Below, one piece after another: positions 62,091 to 64,000 of a stretch of 64,000 nt of DNA. A program made the translations under genes and the position numbers. Source of the stretch: Megaleporinus macrocephalus (Eukaryota > Chordata > Actinopteri > Characiformes > Anostomidae); NCBI GenBank assembly GCA_021613375.1, contig CM038727.1, positions 1,467,332 through 1,531,331 of the forward strand, read 5' to 3'. Position 1 is the first letter of the stretch. The number at the start of each line of letters is the position of its first letter. The notes under the pieces were generated by a model. The model did no database searches and had not been told where the DNA came from. It saw nothing but the letters and a program-made list of their open reading frames with translations.

Positions 62091-63575
62091 GCTCCCAGTT
62101 ACAGTCATCTCCGAGTTTCAGTCATCTCCCAGTTACAGTCATCTCCCAGTTACAGTCATCTCCCAGTTTCAGTCATTTCCGAGTTAGTCATCTCCCAGTT
62201 ATAGTCATCTCCGAGTTACAGCCATTTCCCAGTTACAGTCATCTCCGAGTTACAGTCATCTCCGCGTTACAGTCATCTCCCAGTTACAGTCATTTCCGAG
62301 TTAGTCATCTCCCAGTTACAGTCATCTCCGAGTTACAGCCATTTCCCAGTTACAGTCATCTCCGAGTTACAGTCATCTCCAAATTACAGTCATCTCCCAG
62401 TTACAGTCATCTCTGAGTTACAGTCATCTTCCAGTTACAGTCATCTCCGAGTTACAGTCATCTCCGAGTTACAGTCATCTTCCAGTTACATTCATCTCCG
62501 AGTTACAGTCATCTTCCAGTTACAGTCATCTCTGAGTTACAGTCATCTCCCAGTTACAGTCATCTCTGAGTTACAGTCATCTCCCAGTTACAGTCATCTC
62601 CCAGTTACAGTCATCTCTGAGTTACAGTCATCTCTGAGTTACAGTCATCTTCCAGTTACAGTCATCTCCCAGTTACAGTCATCTCCCAGTTACAGTCATC
62701 TTCCAGTTACAGTCATCTCCGAGTTACAGTCATCTTCCAGTTACAGTCATCTCCCAGTTACAGTCATCTTCCAGTTACAGTCATCTCCGAGTTACAGTCA
62801 TCTCCGAGTTACAGTCATCTCCCAGTTACAGTCATCTCCCAGTTACAGTCATCTCCAAGTTTCAGTCACCTCTGAGTTACAGTCATTTCCAAGTTACAGT
62901 CATCTCCAAGTTACAGTCATCTCCCAGTTACAGTCATCTCCGAGTTTCAGTCACCTCTGAGTTACAGTCATTTCCAAGTTACAGTCATCTCCAAGTTACA
63001 GTCATCTCCAAGTTACAGTCATCTCTGAGTTACAGTTACATCCAAGTTTCAGTCACCTCTGAGTTATAGTCATCTCCGAGTTACAATCATCTCAGAGTTA
63101 CAGTCATCTCCCAGTTACAGTCACCTCTGAGTTACAGTCATCTCCGAGTTACAGTCATCTCCGAGTTACAGTCATCTCCCAGTTACAGTCATCTCTGAGT
63201 TACAGTCATCTCCGAGTTACAGTCATCTCCGAGTTACAGTCATCTCCGAGTTAGTCATCTCCCAGTTTCAGTCACCTCTGAGTTACAGTCATCTCAGAGT
63301 TACAGTCATCTCCCAGTTACAGTCATCTCAGAGTTACAGTTATCTCCGAGTTACAGTCATCTCCGAGTTACAGTCATCTCCGAGTTTCAGTCACCTCTGA
63401 GTTACAGTCATCTCAGAGTTACAGTCATCTCCCAGTTACAATCATCTCCGAGTTAGTCATCTCCCAGTTTCAGTCACCTCTGAGTTACAGTCATCTCAGA
63501 GTTACAGTCATCTCCCAGTTACAGTCATCTCCGAGTTACAGTCATCTCCGAGTTACAGTCATCTCCGAGTTACTC
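62091..63575. repeat. 17-bp minisatellite, about 87 copies
   Basis: Unit CAGTCATCTCCGAGTTA with frequent CCCAGTTA, CTGAGTTA and TCCAGTTA variants and some 14-bp deletion units (GAGTTAGTCATCT). 17 is not a multiple of 3, so a chance ORF through it cycles all frames every 51 bp. Not coding. Confidence 0.96.
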
Positions 63576-63595
63576 AGAGAGAGAGATTCCTCTGT

Positions 63596-63805
63596 TCACA
63601 CGCTCTCTGGCTGTTGAACTATCGGCTCTGGATTCTCCTGATGCTGGGGCTGATACGGAGCTGATGCAGGGTAGCGTATGAGTTTCCATACGTTTGCTTT
63701 AATGAGATCGGTGGTGGAGCTGCACGTCCTGGTCCGACCTCGCTGCCCTTTGCTGGCGTTATTCCAGATCTGTAGGGCGTAGCTCCTCAAATGACATCCT
63801 TGATC
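63596..63805 (-). CDS. Unidentified - strand ORF/exon
   Basis: After a splice-like CTTCTTCTGAG the - strand is open for about 70 codons: KDQGCHLRSYALQIWNNASK, GQRGRTRTCSSTTDLIKANV, WKLIRYPASAPYQPQHQENP, EPIVQQPESV, stop. Composition looks protein-like, but I recognise no family. It abuts the 17-bp minisatellite. Confidence 0.25.
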   Translation of the reverse strand, partial: DQGCHLRSYALQIWNNASKGQRGRTRTCSSTTDLIKANVWKLIRYPASAPYQPQHQENPEPIVQQPESV

Positions 63806-64000
63806 CTTGGCTCAGAAGAAGTCTTCCCTCAGTGAAGACCTATGAATCAGAGGTTCAGGAAGAGAGGACTCGGCGCAGTGGCTCGCTCCGAGAATAACTT
63901 CCTGCGTGTTGAAATATGGCGTTGCTCGGAGCGACGCCAGAGTAGGACCGCTTTTGGTTTAGCCTGAAGACGCGCGGGTGTGTAAGTGACACATGAGCAT
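63806..64000. other. Window end, CpG-containing unique sequence
   Basis: GCTCGCTCCGAG ... TTGCTCGGAGCGACGCC and GACGCGCGGGTGTG are richer in CpG than the surroundings; could be a promoter or exon edge, not resolved. Confidence 0.25.

Noticed and set aside
62048..62416. ORF with SYSHLRVTVISELQPFP-like repeats
   Set aside because: The 17-bp minisatellite gives open frames in all phases; not a gene.

Overview
This window is vertebrate nuclear DNA, almost certainly from a ray-finned fish. Two intron-split genes conserved across vertebrates run tail to tail: the 3' end of DIP2C on the + strand (six exons, 8,964-16,300; 3' UTR to about 18.5 kb) and a complete ZMYND11/BS69 on the - strand (14 coding exons, 39,151 down to 20,390; 3' UTR to about 18.63 kb; CpG-rich promoter near 42.4-42.6 kb). 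The same convergent pair sits at human 10p15.3, which supports calling the paralog DIP2C. The fish assignment rests on the dispersed repeats (L2-like LINEs, Tc1-like remnants, palindromic MITEs, many microsatellites); an otophysan such as a characin or catfish is my guess only.

Layout. 1-8,963: a DIP2C intron open at its 5' end, with two L2-like LINE fragments, other repeats and a candidate 27-nt in-frame microexon at 2,387-2,413. 8,964-16,300: last DIP2C exons, encoding the C-terminal 248 residues of the second adenylate-forming domain; their introns carry a huge (CT)n tract, a 1.4-kb hierarchical minisatellite and a 1.3-kb 20-bp minisatellite. 16,301-20,389: the two 3' UTRs, about 0.15 kb apart at their poly(A) signals. 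20,390-42,600: ZMYND11, predicted 616 aa with PHD, bromodomain, PWWP, coiled coil and MYND. Its introns hold a fold-back element, MITEs, a minisatellite grown inside a MITE, a 28-bp minisatellite and a 0.35-kb tandem duplication. 42.6-59.5 kb: apparently intergenic, with LINE, Tc1 and THAP-domain relics and a 0.7-kb palindromic MITE. 59.58-59.96 kb: probable promoter and first exon (signal peptide) of an unidentified + strand gene leaving the window. 62.09-63.58 kb: a 17-bp minisatellite, followed by an unidentified - strand ORF.

The two main genes are not a pathway. DIP2C is a FAAL-like lipid/acyl-adenylate protein; ZMYND11 is a nuclear reader of H3.3K36me3. Their connection is positional, through a shared convergent termination zone. 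I found no convincing unknown molecular system. The best leads are two candidate microexons, the symmetric terminator architecture, and minisatellites that visibly arose from transposon ends.
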